This document shows, one piece after another, positions 21,027 through 30,764 of a stretch of DNA of 64,000 nt (position 1 is the stretch's first letter; every line of letters starts with the position of its first letter). The notes beneath the pieces are model-generated. The model did no database searches. It saw nothing but the letters and a program-made list of their open reading frames with translations, and had not been told where the DNA came from. Position numbers and translations under genes: made by a program. Origin of the DNA: Phytophthora colocasiae (lineage: Eukaryota > Oomycota > Peronosporomycetes > Peronosporales > Peronosporaceae); assembly GCA_018806915.1 (NCBI GenBank), contig JAGKQI010000102.1, forward strand, positions 1,632,377-1,696,376, in the 5' to 3' direction.

Positions 21027-22307
21027 TTACTCTTCGTGCTCCGTATCGGCGAGGTTTTCAAGGCGTGACAGAGGATCAATCACATCGCTGGCCGGTGGTG
21101 GAGGCAGGTCTCGAATAAATCCGTCGATTACCATTTTCCGTGAAGCCAAGTCGCGTTCATGCCGATCTAAACGCGCTATAAGAACAGCTACGTCCTGCCG
21201 TAATTCCTTGTAGTCTTCAATTGACGCGTTCACACACGTAAGTGCCATGTGTGCCGATCGCGAGAGCGTTGACACTTGTCGCTCGACTTGCGACTCAGGC
21301 GCCCGAAACATGCCTATGATGTAATTTGGTGGTGGATCTGACATGGCCTGAGCCCATGTAGACCTGTCAAGATTCCGCATGATACTGTTTGCCCACAATC
21401 GCCATACCACATCGGGACCGCTAAAACTTGACTCCCATCGCTCCTGTAGTTGGGCAACCATATCCTGGGCGGAAATTTTATCTGCCGCGCCAGCGCGATC
21501 TGTCCGTTCAGGACGGATGCAAGCCTCTAGAAAAGCTTCAAGATCCTGCGCCTTGGTGATAGCCAAACCGTATTCATAAATCAATAGTTTGACAGTCTCA
21601 CCGCGTACCGCAGCAACCCAAGAGTTCCAAGACGCCTCTGTCTGCGAGCCATCAACAAGATAGCGCTTCCGTTTAAACTGCATCACCTTGTTCCAGTCTT
21701 CAGCTGCTGGCTGTACCACAGACCACGATCCATCACGCCTCACGGCTCGCCCTTTGATACGGTCCCTAAACTTCTCCCACAGCCTGTTGATGATGTCTTG
21801 AAACGTAGATCCGTTGACAATGAAGTCGTCCAGCGTCTCACCTGACGCTTCTCGCTGTCCAATGGTAGATTTGACTATGGGCTGGACAATGAGCTGGAAT
21901 CGCCGAGACGGAGCCGATGACGACGTCGGCTGAGGAGCAGCCTGGGTTTGCTCGGGTGCTGGGTGTGATGTGGCTTGTTGGGATGTTTGGGCTCGCTGTG
22001 GATATGGCGATGTGCTTATCCGAGGGGGCTGTGACGACGCTGACGAAGGTCGATCTTGGTCCTGGGCTGTGTGTGGCGTGCCTTGCGAGGACGCCCGGGC
22101 TCTCTGTGGATAAGGTGACGTGCGTGTACGAGGACGTTCAAGCGATGGTGACACCCTCGATCGAACTGGGGGCGTTATCAGGGGTGTACGACTTCGCTCT
22201 GTGGACGGAAACATTCGCGTTGGTGTTCTTGCCCGCTCTGGGTATGGTGACAAGCGTCTTCGAGTGCCACCACTTGTCGAGACTGAATCTCCAGCTTCCG
22301 CAGCCAT
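21027..22307 (-). CDS. Unrecognised companion gene of the DD34E transposon
   Basis: The frame encodes 426 residues from an ATG at 22307. Residues 1 to about 135 are Ser/Pro/Arg-rich with a recurring SPYPxRA phrase (SPYPERART, SPYPQRARA, SPYPQRAQT), so this part is probably disordered. From about 136 the protein is more globular and helical, with a Trp-rich segment and a heptad-like C-terminal stretch before an acidic end. I do not recognise a family. It is convergent with the transposase, 48 bp apart, inside the same inverted repeats. That suggests an element-encoded accessory protein, for example a DNA-binding or targeting factor; this is inference only. Confidence 0.6.
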   Translation of the reverse strand: MAAEAGDSVSTSGGTRRRLSPYPERARTPTRMFPSTERSRTPLITPPVRSRVSPSLERPRTRTSPYPQRARASSQGTPHTAQDQDRPSSASSQPPRISTSPYPQRAQTSQQATSHPAPEQTQAAPQPTSSSAPSRRFQLIVQPIVKSTIGQREASGETLDDFIVNGSTFQDIINRLWEKFRDRIKGRAVRRDGSWSVVQPAAEDWNKVMQFKRKRYLVDGSQTEASWNSWVAAVRGETVKLLIYEYGLAITKAQDLEAFLEACIRPERTDRAGAADKISAQDMVAQLQERWESSFSGPDVVWRLWANSIMRNLDRSTWAQAMSDPPPNYIIGMFRAPESQVERQVSTLSRSAHMALTCVNASIEDYKELRQDVAVLIARLDRHERDLASRKMVIDGFIRDLPPPPASDVIDPLSRLENLADTEHEE

Positions 22308-22437
22308 GTTTCTTCTGATGTTGCCGCAGCTGTGGAGGCGCCCCAGGAAATCCTATGCGGTGGGATATATTAATGAGTTAATATAGGTTTGGCGATTGCC
22401 CGGCGATTTGGCTCCGGCGATTCAACCAATCGCCCAA

Positions 22438-23039
22438 TGCAGTTTCGAGTAGAACCTACAATACCGTATTCTGAAGAGATGCCCTTCAGAGATGGCACGT
22501 GCGCAATATAGTCCCCTTTTCATTCTTCGGTACACTATCGTATACCTTATCCCATCATTCTTGTCTCTCCCGTCTTCCATCGTGTTCACTACAACCCGCC
22601 CTGTATTTCTACGATGCTGCCACTCGCTCGAAACCTCGTCTCGTTATTCCTGTCGCTCTTCGTTTCTCTACTTCAACACGTTCACTATGAGCCATACGAC
22701 ACTGCCTCTCATTCTCAGCTTTGTTCCACCATTCCTATCGCTCTCCGGACGATGCGATATTAGCTCTCGCTCAGAGCCCTGTCTCGGCATTCCTGTCGCA
22801 ACCCCATTCACTACAGATCGTCGGTCTTCTCAAATGAATACTATCATTTCCAATTCAGTCACGCATCCACGAAAGACTCCAAAGAACCAACAAAATCTGC
22901 GAATTGTATCACCATCGAGCCCAATTGTTAGCTTCGTAAGTTTGGTTTCGGCTAAAGCTATTCGAAAACTTACATGCATTGATTCACTTACGCGCGTGTG
23001 CATTGTTTCGACAACTAGCGTTTCACATTTGATAAGTGT
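22438..23039. other. Non-coding region right of the DD34E element
   Basis: It is pyrimidine-rich on the plus strand. The open stretch 22492-23055 is a low-complexity Ser/Leu-rich translation without recognisable domains and I do not call it a gene. A loose repeat (CTCG...TTCCTGTCGC) occurs around 22620-22660 and 22755-22800. Confidence 0.4.
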
Positions 23040-23195
23040 TGTGGTATGTACTTAATATCAATGCTTGGTGGCTCATTTTGAAATTCTAGGTTCTGTCGGG
23101 CTAGCTGGTTAATTTCTCGGTGCAGGATTTACGACTGCTTCCATTGAAAATTCTGTCGCGTTGGCGGTCACTGGCAGGTGGAAACCCGCCAACAG
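23040..23195. repeat. Fragment copy of the Helitron 3' region
   Basis: It matches 12656-12811 at about 97 percent. Where the match ends, the sequence forms a perfect hairpin, AACCCGCCA-ACAG-TGGCGGGTT (about 23183-23204), which the intact Helitron copy lacks. Confidence 0.8.
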
Positions 23196-23740
23196 TGGCG
23201 GGTTGATCCGACAAGTTCGCACGTACAAACTGCAATATCACTCTATCACACGAATCAGCTCCTCCAATACTTTTCATTAAAGACATACAGACACACCGAC
23301 TCACCTCTGAAGGCACTAACCATTCACCGCCTTCGCGTACATTGGATTCAACGATATAAACGGACTTAAAGGCATTCTCAACAGTTTCCATCACGTTAGA
23401 AGAAGTATAAGTGGACATACCGAAGCCATTCCGTACTCACCACGCATGCGTTGTGAGCGCTCACACACGCCGTTGAACCATATCCGCTTCAATGCCCCCG
23501 TCTCCGGCAAAGATACTTTTCCATGGTCTGTAGCACCACCTCTCTCAACTCTCTCAACATCACCAAAACCTTCTAGTATCGCCTGTCCCGCTACACTTCA
23601 TCCCAGCACGACTTCTTCAAAGCATCCAACGATGTTAAAAGCTGCGCCATCTTCGAACTACGCATCCCCGGGCTCTGCCCGGCATCAATATTATAATTAT
23701 TTTTCCGAGCTCTGTGATGTGCTCACGCTTGAGTTGTGTG
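23196..23740. other. Non-coding region
   Basis: I see no supported gene. Short open stretches on both strands look like chance translations. Confidence 0.4.
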
Positions 23741-24060
23741 CTAGCCACTCATTAGTAGCATCACCAAGAAGCAAGCCTTCATCACTCCTGTAGCCCGTGA
23801 AATTCTTGTCCATAAGAAAAACATGGTGATCGTCGAGTTCGTCGAGAAGTTTATCGTGGGATCTTTGTAGTTGTCAAAGGCGCAACGAGAGTTACCCCCT
23901 GGGTATACGAGTACGCTCCCATCGTCAGAAGGTGAGGAAAGCTTTCGACGGCGCAAATTTCAGAATCGCCCAAGGTGCAGGTCGACTGTGCCGTCACTTG
24001 AGGTACCGAATTGGCAATGGAGACTGCGGTGAACAGAATCGAAAAGAGTTGGGAACCCAT
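23741..24060 (-). pseudogene. Broken secreted-protein gene (possible esterase N-terminus)
   Basis: An ATG at 24060 opens a frame with a clear signal peptide (MGSQLFSILFTAVSIANS..., cleavage after about residue 25). It ends at 23851. In an overlapping frame (23741-23956) the translation carries on plausibly with VYPGGNSRCAFDNYKDP, so one frameshift near 23930 joins them. That phrase resembles the N-terminal part of secreted pectin-acetylesterase-like hydrolases (weak recognition). The rest of such a gene is absent, so this is a truncated remnant. Confidence 0.35.
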
Positions 24061-24552
24061 TGGTGAAAGGCACAACGTGGTCCACTGAAAAAAAAAGTAT
24101 GCTGAGTGCTAGCCGAGGTAAAAGCTGGAATGAACAAGCAACCTTGACAGTCAGCCACGAGTGTGCCTATTCAGAACTTGAGGATTCAGCGCAAGTAGAC
24201 AAGCATATCCGAAAGCAAAACGTGACACTGGGACGCTGCTTTTGAGGATATCGCACGGCATACTTAACGATGCACACAAGTTTTCTAAAAGTATGGGTAT
24301 TCCCTTGTAGAGCAACACCTTAATCTCCGCGTCTTCGGCTCAAACAAGATTTATTTTCTGTCAAGAATATTGAAAAGTTACTGTCATATCGCAACTTGCT
24401 CACTACAATCGGCACCACTATGCCAGCATTACAAAATGTAGTTATCAGGAATACAAAGTTTGAACGCTCGTGTGAAAGAGATCTCAAGACTCCACCAATT
24501 ATCATTTCTACGACAAACTTGAACGCACATACGTATATCAGAACTCGAAAAT
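24061..24552. other. Non-coding region 3' of GH81 gene 1
   Basis: No gene is supported. It contains the presumed 3' UTR of the GH81 gene that ends at 24553. Confidence 0.45.
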
Positions 24553-27294
24553 CTAGTTAGCATCGGTAGGAGCATCCTTCGCAGGTACGACCACACCAGG
24601 GGTATATGACGTCCACCCAGGGGGAATTGACGTCCACCCTGGAGGGATTGATGTCCAGCCAGGCGGGATCGACGTCCAGCCAGGGTAGTTAGTACCCGTG
24701 TTCGTATCCGGTGGAGAAGTAACTGGGCTAGGTGGGGGCGTTGACGAAGGAGTTGACGTTGCAGAGCTTGGTGCTGGTGGTGCTGGTGGAGCAGGAGCTA
24801 CAGTAGCAACCACTTCAGTCTGGGAAATGGGAGACGTTGTAGGTGCTGAAATCGTAGCAACCGGGGCCTTGGTAGGGGATTTGGTCATAGCTGTCGGCGT
24901 AGCGGGAGTGACTGTCGGAGCCGCTGTAGTGACACTCGGAGTTGTCGTCGTTACAACAGGAGCCTCTGTCGTAGGACTTGGTGCTGCCGTTGTCGTACTC
25001 GGCGCAACTGTCACTACCTTGGTCGAAGTGCTGGACCCAGATCCTCCACGAGTTGCTGCGTTGTATAAAGCCCACGAGCGAGTGAGACCGTCATCCATTT
25101 TAACTGTTGCCAACTTCGCCAACGCATCCGCCTGATTGATAACAGCCTCATTCACAAGCAACAGTGATAGCCATGCGTTGGTAGTGTCAACGCCTGTGAC
25201 AATTGGCTCCTTCGACAGAATGTCGTCCCATTCTTCCTGGATGAATTTCTTCGTGCGCACCAGTCCGTTGATAGGGGACACCGGAATCATCTGAATGCCG
25301 TGGATGCAGTGCTTATCGGGGCTGAACCAGGTCGCGTAGTCCGCCTTGTTGTCGAAGAAGATGCCCGTAACGTGGTTAGGCACGAATTGTGGCGGGTGAA
25401 TCGTATTGTCCGAAGTCATAAGGAAATACGTTCGTACTGTGCGAGCGTTAAGGCGCAACATGAGACTCCCCAGATCTTCTACAGCCTTCTTTCCGGTCAC
25501 TTTTCCCCACAGCATCATGCCGTAGAAGAAGTTAACGTCCTCCGAGGTGCTCTCCTCGTCCTTGCCATCAGCCATTGGGGTCACACCGTGAGAGTATGAG
25601 TGTCCAAGGAACCAAGAGAAATGGCGGAACTTGGGGAAATGAGTGTCGTCTGAACTTGGGTTGGCAACATCACGGAGCAACGTCCACACCATATTCTCCA
25701 GTTGTGCCATGCCCGACCAGGAAGGATCTAGTTTCTTCAGGATAGCACACGCTGTCACCCAGTAGCCGTAGTGGTAGTGATGGTCGTTGTACACCCCGTT
25801 GCCAAACTCCACGTTAACGTCATTAGTTGTGAAAACCTGACTGGTCACGATTCCTTTGTACGAGGTCTCATATACTAGCGGTACGCTCATCGTATTGTTC
25901 ACGAAAGGTACGATGAGCGTCTCCAGCTTCGTTAGACAAGTCCTTAGCAGTGCCGTGTCATCTCCAACAACTGAGCTGTCGGCAGCCATCAGACACAAAG
26001 ATGCGTACTTCTGGTACGCTTTGCCGTCGTAGTACCAGCTACCAGTGTTCAAAGCCCATTCGCTGTCAATATCGCTCTTCAGTGTGGAAAGAAGATTCAC
26101 TTGAGAAACCACTTCGGCTGATGGTTTGCTGACCGGATAGAAATCCACCTCCTCATCCGCCTCAGACTCCGACAGCGTCCAGGTACCAGATTTCGTCACT
26201 TGACCCACCATATCACCACGCGTGCTCGAGTGCAGCACAATGGAACCTTTGCTTTGCGCTGTTGTGGCACCACTCATGACCTCCACTTGATGCGGCAGTG
26301 CGAAATGTAGCAGGCCCTTGCTGTCACATCCACTTCCCTCCGTCTCCCAATTCAACGAGTAGCTAGTTCGGGACTGCACCGACACGTCACCACCGCGGAC
26401 CACACACGCCGCGTAGTTATCGTACACGCTCTTATCGCCGCTCTCGGGAAGAAGGGCGACTCGGACAGTGCCAGTATAGGCCCCACTCCCCACCAGAGCC
26501 GACCCTGTGCCATCGATAAAGAAGGAGACACTCGTGTCGCTCGTAAATACCACCCACGTCTGTTTGTTCGCGAGCTCCACGATGTACTTGCCAGGTGTCG
26601 TGTTGTCCAGCAACGTCATGGCGTATTCGGACTCTATCCGAGGAGTCAAACCAGAGTACGTCGCTGACACGAACGCCATCCCGTGCACCAGGGCCGAGTC
26701 CATACAGTTGGAGCTCCCAGTGACACACGTCCGAACGGAGACACCTAACTCACTGAACGCGTACACCTCATAGTCAGGCTTGGTGGATCCGAACTCGCTT
26801 GCCGACAAGGTCACGTCGTTGTGGAATTCGTGTAGGTAATACTTGACGACATCCGCTATTTCGTGGGACATTTGACGATATGTGTAGGAGTAGCATGCTT
26901 GGATTCCGAAGGGGGCTTCCTTGGGCAACTTGAGCGCGTATGGGTTAGACCAGGCGGGGTTGGCGACTGTGTTGATGTCTTCCGCAGTGGTGTGGATGAG
27001 GTTCCCCCACCATTTGTTGGTAGGAATCGGCTTGTCGAGTAGGTCGGAGGCAACGTTGATGATAGGCGCGAGCGCGGCGAGTCCGTCCTTGCGTTGGAAG
27101 AGCGCCTCGGACGGTGCATCGGTGGCGAATGGTGAAAAATAGTCGCCTGTCGAAGTGGGTTCTTGAGCTTGATCTGCTGCGTGCACTGTGCCTTCCTTGT
27201 AGGAGCCGCTGGCTAGTGATCCTCCGAATTCTGCAGAAACCTGAGCTACTACGGTCGCTACTAGTGCTGCTCGTAACCATGCGCCAGACTTCAT
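24553..27294 (-). CDS. Secreted GH81 endo-1,3-beta-glucanase, copy 1
   Basis: The frame encodes 913 residues from an ATG at 27294. Residues 1-21 form a signal peptide ending in VSA. The GH81 catalytic region spans about 50-750. It includes TNKWWGNL near the start, the general-acid region VYNDHHYHYGY (Asp504) and DEESTSEDVN, whose Glu581/Glu585 match the paired catalytic glutamates of the family. The enzyme hydrolyses beta-1,3-glucan, such as callose, fungal wall glucan or the organism's own wall. From about 757 the protein is Thr/Pro/Ser-rich, likely O-glycosylated and wall-associated. It ends in three and a half PGWTSIP heptapeptide repeats (21-bp tandem units at about 24608-24690). It is head-to-head with a second copy at 28382. 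Confidence 0.95.
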   Translation of the reverse strand: MKSGAWLRAALVATVVAQVSAEFGGSLASGSYKEGTVHAADQAQEPTSTGDYFSPFATDAPSEALFQRKDGLAALAPIINVASDLLDKPIPTNKWWGNLIHTTAEDINTVANPAWSNPYALKLPKEAPFGIQACYSYTYRQMSHEIADVVKYYLHEFHNDVTLSASEFGSTKPDYEVYAFSELGVSVRTCVTGSSNCMDSALVHGMAFVSATYSGLTPRIESEYAMTLLDNTTPGKYIVELANKQTWVVFTSDTSVSFFIDGTGSALVGSGAYTGTVRVALLPESGDKSVYDNYAACVVRGGDVSVQSRTSYSLNWETEGSGCDSKGLLHFALPHQVEVMSGATTAQSKGSIVLHSSTRGDMVGQVTKSGTWTLSESEADEEVDFYPVSKPSAEVVSQVNLLSTLKSDIDSEWALNTGSWYYDGKAYQKYASLCLMAADSSVVGDDTALLRTCLTKLETLIVPFVNNTMSVPLVYETSYKGIVTSQVFTTNDVNVEFGNGVYNDHHYHYGYWVTACAILKKLDPSWSGMAQLENMVWTLLRDVANPSSDDTHFPKFRHFSWFLGHSYSHGVTPMADGKDEESTSEDVNFFYGMMLWGKVTGKKAVEDLGSLMLRLNARTVRTYFLMTSDNTIHPPQFVPNHVTGIFFDNKADYATWFSPDKHCIHGIQMIPVSPINGLVRTKKFIQEEWDDILSKEPIVTGVDTTNAWLSLLLVNEAVINQADALAKLATVKMDDGLTRSWALYNAATRGGSGSSTSTKVVTVAPSTTTAAPSPTTEAPVVTTTTPSVTTAAPTVTPATPTAMTKSPTKAPVATISAPTTSPISQTEVVATVAPAPPAPPAPSSATSTPSSTPPPSPVTSPPDTNTGTNYPGWTSIPPGWTSIPPGWTSIPPGWTSYTPGVVVPAKDAPTDAN
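25993..27137 (-). repeat. Near-identical arm of the GH81 inverted duplication, left
   Basis: The 1,145 bp here match 28512-29656 in inverted orientation with about half a dozen substitutions and no indels. Beyond 25993 the two genes abruptly become much less similar. The spacer between arms is 1,374 bp. Confidence 0.85.
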
Positions 27295-28381
27295 TGGAGC
27301 GTCCGCGAAGTGCTTATTGCGTTGGGGCCAACAATGTGATGGTATCGGTGCACGTTAGAGAGTGAAAGCAGGAACGCTGAATCGGATTGGAATTCGTGCA
27401 AAAAACTTGAATGAAGTCTCGTCGGAGGTAAACGGCCGGCACATAACGTCAAATCACTTTGCCTCTGGTCTGCCATTGCCGAGCCGTAATGTACCGGTAA
27501 GGCGAGAACAAGCTCGGTGGAGAGAAAAGTTGCTTCAACTGACGGAGGAGACTTAGTCAGCCCGACAGCTGTTGTAGTTGCAAGTCCTGATCGCAGTTCT
27601 TGGGATCCCGCCGCTTGCCACTTGGATGGCTCTAAGTTGTCGACTTCCTCCATCTAATGGCCAAGAAGATGTATTTCGCGTTGCAGTTTTTTACAGCGCT
27701 GCACATACATGATCCTCGCGTGCCTCGGACCGGGGATCGCTGACTCTCATCTGGACGAACAGCGAGAGCACGACGAAAACATAGTCCGATTGAATTCAGC
27801 TATCTTTGGGCTAGGCAAACGCACCTCTTTGCTTCATTTTTTACAGTTTTTGTTCTCGTGTGCACGCAGTCACAGCACCACAGCTACGGCGTCAGCGGCG
27901 ACGTGACTGCAGTCGCGTTCCATGAGAATTTTCATAGACGAATGCTGGATGAATAGTCGGTCAACTCTACATGCATGTGCTACATGTACTACGTGTAACT
28001 TGACTGTACGTGTTTCTTTCCAAGGCGGTTGAAATGTCAACTTGATATGCCCAGGACGATGTGCAGGACGTGACGTACTCATTCCGTGTGTAGCCGATCG
28101 ACCCTGGCATACATGGAAAAATTTAGGATCTGATCCGGGAACCAATGCAATGCAAAGTGCTTACTGAATATCGGGGTACATACATGTATTGATGCAGTCT
28201 AACCCGCATCTTCTTATGACAATAACATATGGGATATGAGCCTCATAGTGATTTCATACCATATGAATCGCGTCATAACTTATGATGCCAAGCTGGCAAA
28301 CTTGTGTACCGTACACCATTAGTGAACAACCTGTAGTACTAAACACTCCAGTGTCTTCGAAGGAGAAGAATCTTCTTCAGC
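27295..28381. other. Divergent spacer between the two GH81 genes
   Basis: This is the shared upstream region of both glucanase genes. No gene or transposon is evident. ACATGTA words occur near 27975 and 28180. The two halves are not obviously inverted copies of each other, so promoter sequence was not duplicated along with the coding region. Confidence 0.5.
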
Positions 28382-30679
28382 ATGCCAAGATATCCTTATC
28401 ATCCCCTCACAGTAATACGTTTTCTGTGTTATATAGTGCCCAATTTTATCTACACTGGTAAATGCATAGCTCACACAACAACAATTACGGATACTCTCGC
28501 AAAAAAGTATCTTTCACCATTCGCCACCGATGCACCATCCGAGGCGCTCTTCCAACGCAAGGACGGACTCGCCGCGCTCGCGCCTATCATCAACGTTGCC
28601 TCCGACCTACTCGACAAGCCGATTCCTACCAACAAATGGTGGGGGAACCTCATCCACACCACTGCGGAAGACATCAACACAGTCGCCAACCCCGCCTGGT
28701 CTAACCCATACGCGCTCAAGTTGCCCAAGGAAGCCCCCTTCGGAATCCAAGCATGCTACTCCTACACATATCGTCAAATGTCCCACGAAATAGCGGATGT
28801 CGTCAAGTATTACCTACACGAATTCCACAACGACGTGACCTTGTCGGCAAGCGAGTTCGGATCCACCAAGCCTGACTATGAGGTGTACGCGTTCAGTGAG
28901 TTAGGTGTCTCCGTTCGGACGTGTGTCACTGGGAGCTCCAACTGTATGGACTCGGCCCTGGTGCACGGGATGGCGTTCGTGTCAGCGACGTACTCTGGTT
29001 TGACTCCTCGGATAGAGTCCGAATACGCCATGACGTTGCTGGACAACACGACACCTGGCAAGTACATCGTGGAGCTCGCGAACAAACAGGCGTGGGTGGT
29101 ATTTACGAGCGACACGAGTGTCTCCTTCTTTATCGATGGCACAGGGTCGGCGCTGGTGGGGAGTGGGGCCTATACTGGCACTGTCCGAATCGCCCTTCTT
29201 CCCGAGAGCGGCGATGAGAGCGTGTACGATAACTACGCGGCGTGTGTCGTCCGCGGTGGTGACGTGTCGGTGCAGTCCCGAACTAGCTACTCGTTGAATT
29301 GGGAGACGGAGGGAAGTGGATGTGACAGCAAGGGCCTGCTACATTTCGCACTGCCGCATCAAGTGGAGGTCATGAGTGGTGCCACAACAGCGCAAAGCAA
29401 AGGTTCCATTGTGCTGCACTCGAGCACGCGTGGTGATATGGTGGGTCAAGTGACGAAATCTGGTACCTGGACGCTGTCGGAGTCTGAGGCGGATGAGGAG
29501 GTGGATTTCTATCCGGTCAGCAAACCATCAGCCGAAGTGGTTTCTCAAGTGAATCTTCTTTCCACACTGAAGAGCGATATTGACAGCGAATGGGCTTTGA
29601 ACACTGGTAGCTGGTACTACGACGGCAAAGCGTACCAGAAGTACGCATCTTTGTGTTTGATTGCGGCAGACGAATCGGTGGTTGGAGATGACACGACGCT
29701 GGTTAGGAATTGCTTAGACAAACTGGAAAGTTTGATTGAACCTTTCCTTACCAACTCTCCTAGCGCACCTTTGGCGTACGAGACGACGTACAAGGGGATC
29801 GTGACAAGTTTGGCGTTCACCACTGGAGATGTAAATGTCGATTTTGGCAATGGAGTGTACAACGACCATCATTACCACTACGGCTACTGGGTGACGGCTT
29901 CTGCCATCCTCAAGAAATTAGACCCATCGTGGTCTGGTATGGTGCAACTCGACACCATGGTGTGGACGTTACTCCGTGATGTTGCCAACCCGAGTTCGGA
30001 CGACATTTACTTCCCGACATTCCGGTATTTTTCCTGGTACCTCGGCCACTCTTACTCACATGGCGTGATCTCGATTGCCGATGGAAAGGATCAAGAGAGT
30101 ACGTCGGAAGACGTGAATTTCTACTACGGGATGAAACTTTGGGGGCAGGTATCTAGTAACAGGGCCGTGGAAGACCTGGGCAGTCTCATGTTGCGCCTAA
30201 ACGCTCGCGCCGTACGCACGTATTTCCTCATGACGTCGGATAATACGATTCACCCGCCACAATTCGTGCCTAACCACGTCACCGGTGTCTTCTTCGACAA
30301 CAAGGCGCACTACACGACGTGGTTCAGTGCCGAGAAACACTGCATCCACGGCATCCAGATGATCCCCGTGTCCCCCATCAACGGGCTGGTGCGCACGAAG
30401 AAATTCATCCAGGAGGAATGGGACGACATTTTGTCAAAGGAGCCAATTGTCACGAGCGTAGACATCTCCAACGCATGGTTGTCGCTTTTGCTTGTGAATG
30501 AGGCTGTCATCAACCAGCCAGATGCATTGGCGAAACTGGCGACGGCTACCATGGACGACGGTCTCACCCGATCATGGGCCTTATACAATGCAGCCTCACA
30601 CCGTCATCAAGCCCCGAGTTACATCGAAGCTGAAGTAAACGTAGCAGGCGACGTTGATCCAACGTCGTTGATGTTGTAG
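28382..30679 (+). CDS. GH81 endo-1,3-beta-glucanase, copy 2 (lost signal peptide and tail)
   Basis: The frame encodes 765 residues. Homology with copy 1 begins only at 28512 (about residue 45). The preceding residues are unrelated and contain a hydrophobic stretch but no convincing signal peptide, so secretion may be lost unless an upstream exon exists. The catalytic Asp495 in YNDHHYHYG and Glu572/Glu576 in QESTSEDVN are retained. Residues up to about 425 are nearly identical to copy 1; the rest is clearly diverged. The protein stops shortly after the homologous SWALYNAA, without the Thr/Pro tail or the PGWTSIP repeats. It is either an intracellular variant, a gene whose true first exon I have missed, or an early pseudogene with an intact frame. 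Confidence 0.85.
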   Translation: MPRYPYHPLTVIRFLCYIVPNFIYTGKCIAHTTTITDTLAKKYLSPFATDAPSEALFQRKDGLAALAPIINVASDLLDKPIPTNKWWGNLIHTTAEDINTVANPAWSNPYALKLPKEAPFGIQACYSYTYRQMSHEIADVVKYYLHEFHNDVTLSASEFGSTKPDYEVYAFSELGVSVRTCVTGSSNCMDSALVHGMAFVSATYSGLTPRIESEYAMTLLDNTTPGKYIVELANKQAWVVFTSDTSVSFFIDGTGSALVGSGAYTGTVRIALLPESGDESVYDNYAACVVRGGDVSVQSRTSYSLNWETEGSGCDSKGLLHFALPHQVEVMSGATTAQSKGSIVLHSSTRGDMVGQVTKSGTWTLSESEADEEVDFYPVSKPSAEVVSQVNLLSTLKSDIDSEWALNTGSWYYDGKAYQKYASLCLIAADESVVGDDTTLVRNCLDKLESLIEPFLTNSPSAPLAYETTYKGIVTSLAFTTGDVNVDFGNGVYNDHHYHYGYWVTASAILKKLDPSWSGMVQLDTMVWTLLRDVANPSSDDIYFPTFRYFSWYLGHSYSHGVISIADGKDQESTSEDVNFYYGMKLWGQVSSNRAVEDLGSLMLRLNARAVRTYFLMTSDNTIHPPQFVPNHVTGVFFDNKAHYTTWFSAEKHCIHGIQMIPVSPINGLVRTKKFIQEEWDDILSKEPIVTSVDISNAWLSLLLVNEAVINQPDALAKLATATMDDGLTRSWALYNAASHRHQAPSYIEAEVNVAGDVDPTSLML
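28512..29656 (+). repeat. Near-identical arm of the GH81 inverted duplication, right
   Basis: This is the partner of 25993-27137. The sharp end at 29656 inside coding sequence suggests a gene-conversion boundary. Confidence 0.85.
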
Positions 30680-30764
30680 TAGTTGAAGTTTGTCACTGAA
30701 ATGAGGTAAATAGAAATAATGACGATTCCGCATTCGAATCCATTCTCCCTCCCTCCAGTCAACG

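Larger units (their letters stand above)
19557..22437. mobile_element. Two-gene DD34E DNA transposon (candidate boundaries)
   Basis: A 21-bp inverted repeat with three mismatches bounds the pair of genes: TGGGTGATTGGTCAAATCGCC at 19557-19577 and the reverse complement of 22417-22437. GGCGATT words repeat several times just inside the right end (22391-22437), as subterminal motifs of transposons often do. Inside are a DD34E transposase on the plus strand and a convergent unknown gene. I could not find a matching target duplication, so the true ends may lie slightly further out. Confidence 0.55.

Noticed and set aside
19557..22437. Crypton or retro-element interpretation of the two convergent genes
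   Set aside because: The clear DD34E triad and inverted repeats fit a DNA transposon; there is no tyrosine recombinase or reverse transcriptase.
22492..23055. 187-codon open frame
   Set aside because: Its Ser/Leu/Thr-rich translation follows from pyrimidine-rich DNA; no domain, no paralogue in the window.
24698..25135. 145-codon Gly/Val/Ala-rich plus-strand open frame
   Set aside because: It is the antisense reading of the Thr/Pro tail of GH81 copy 1.
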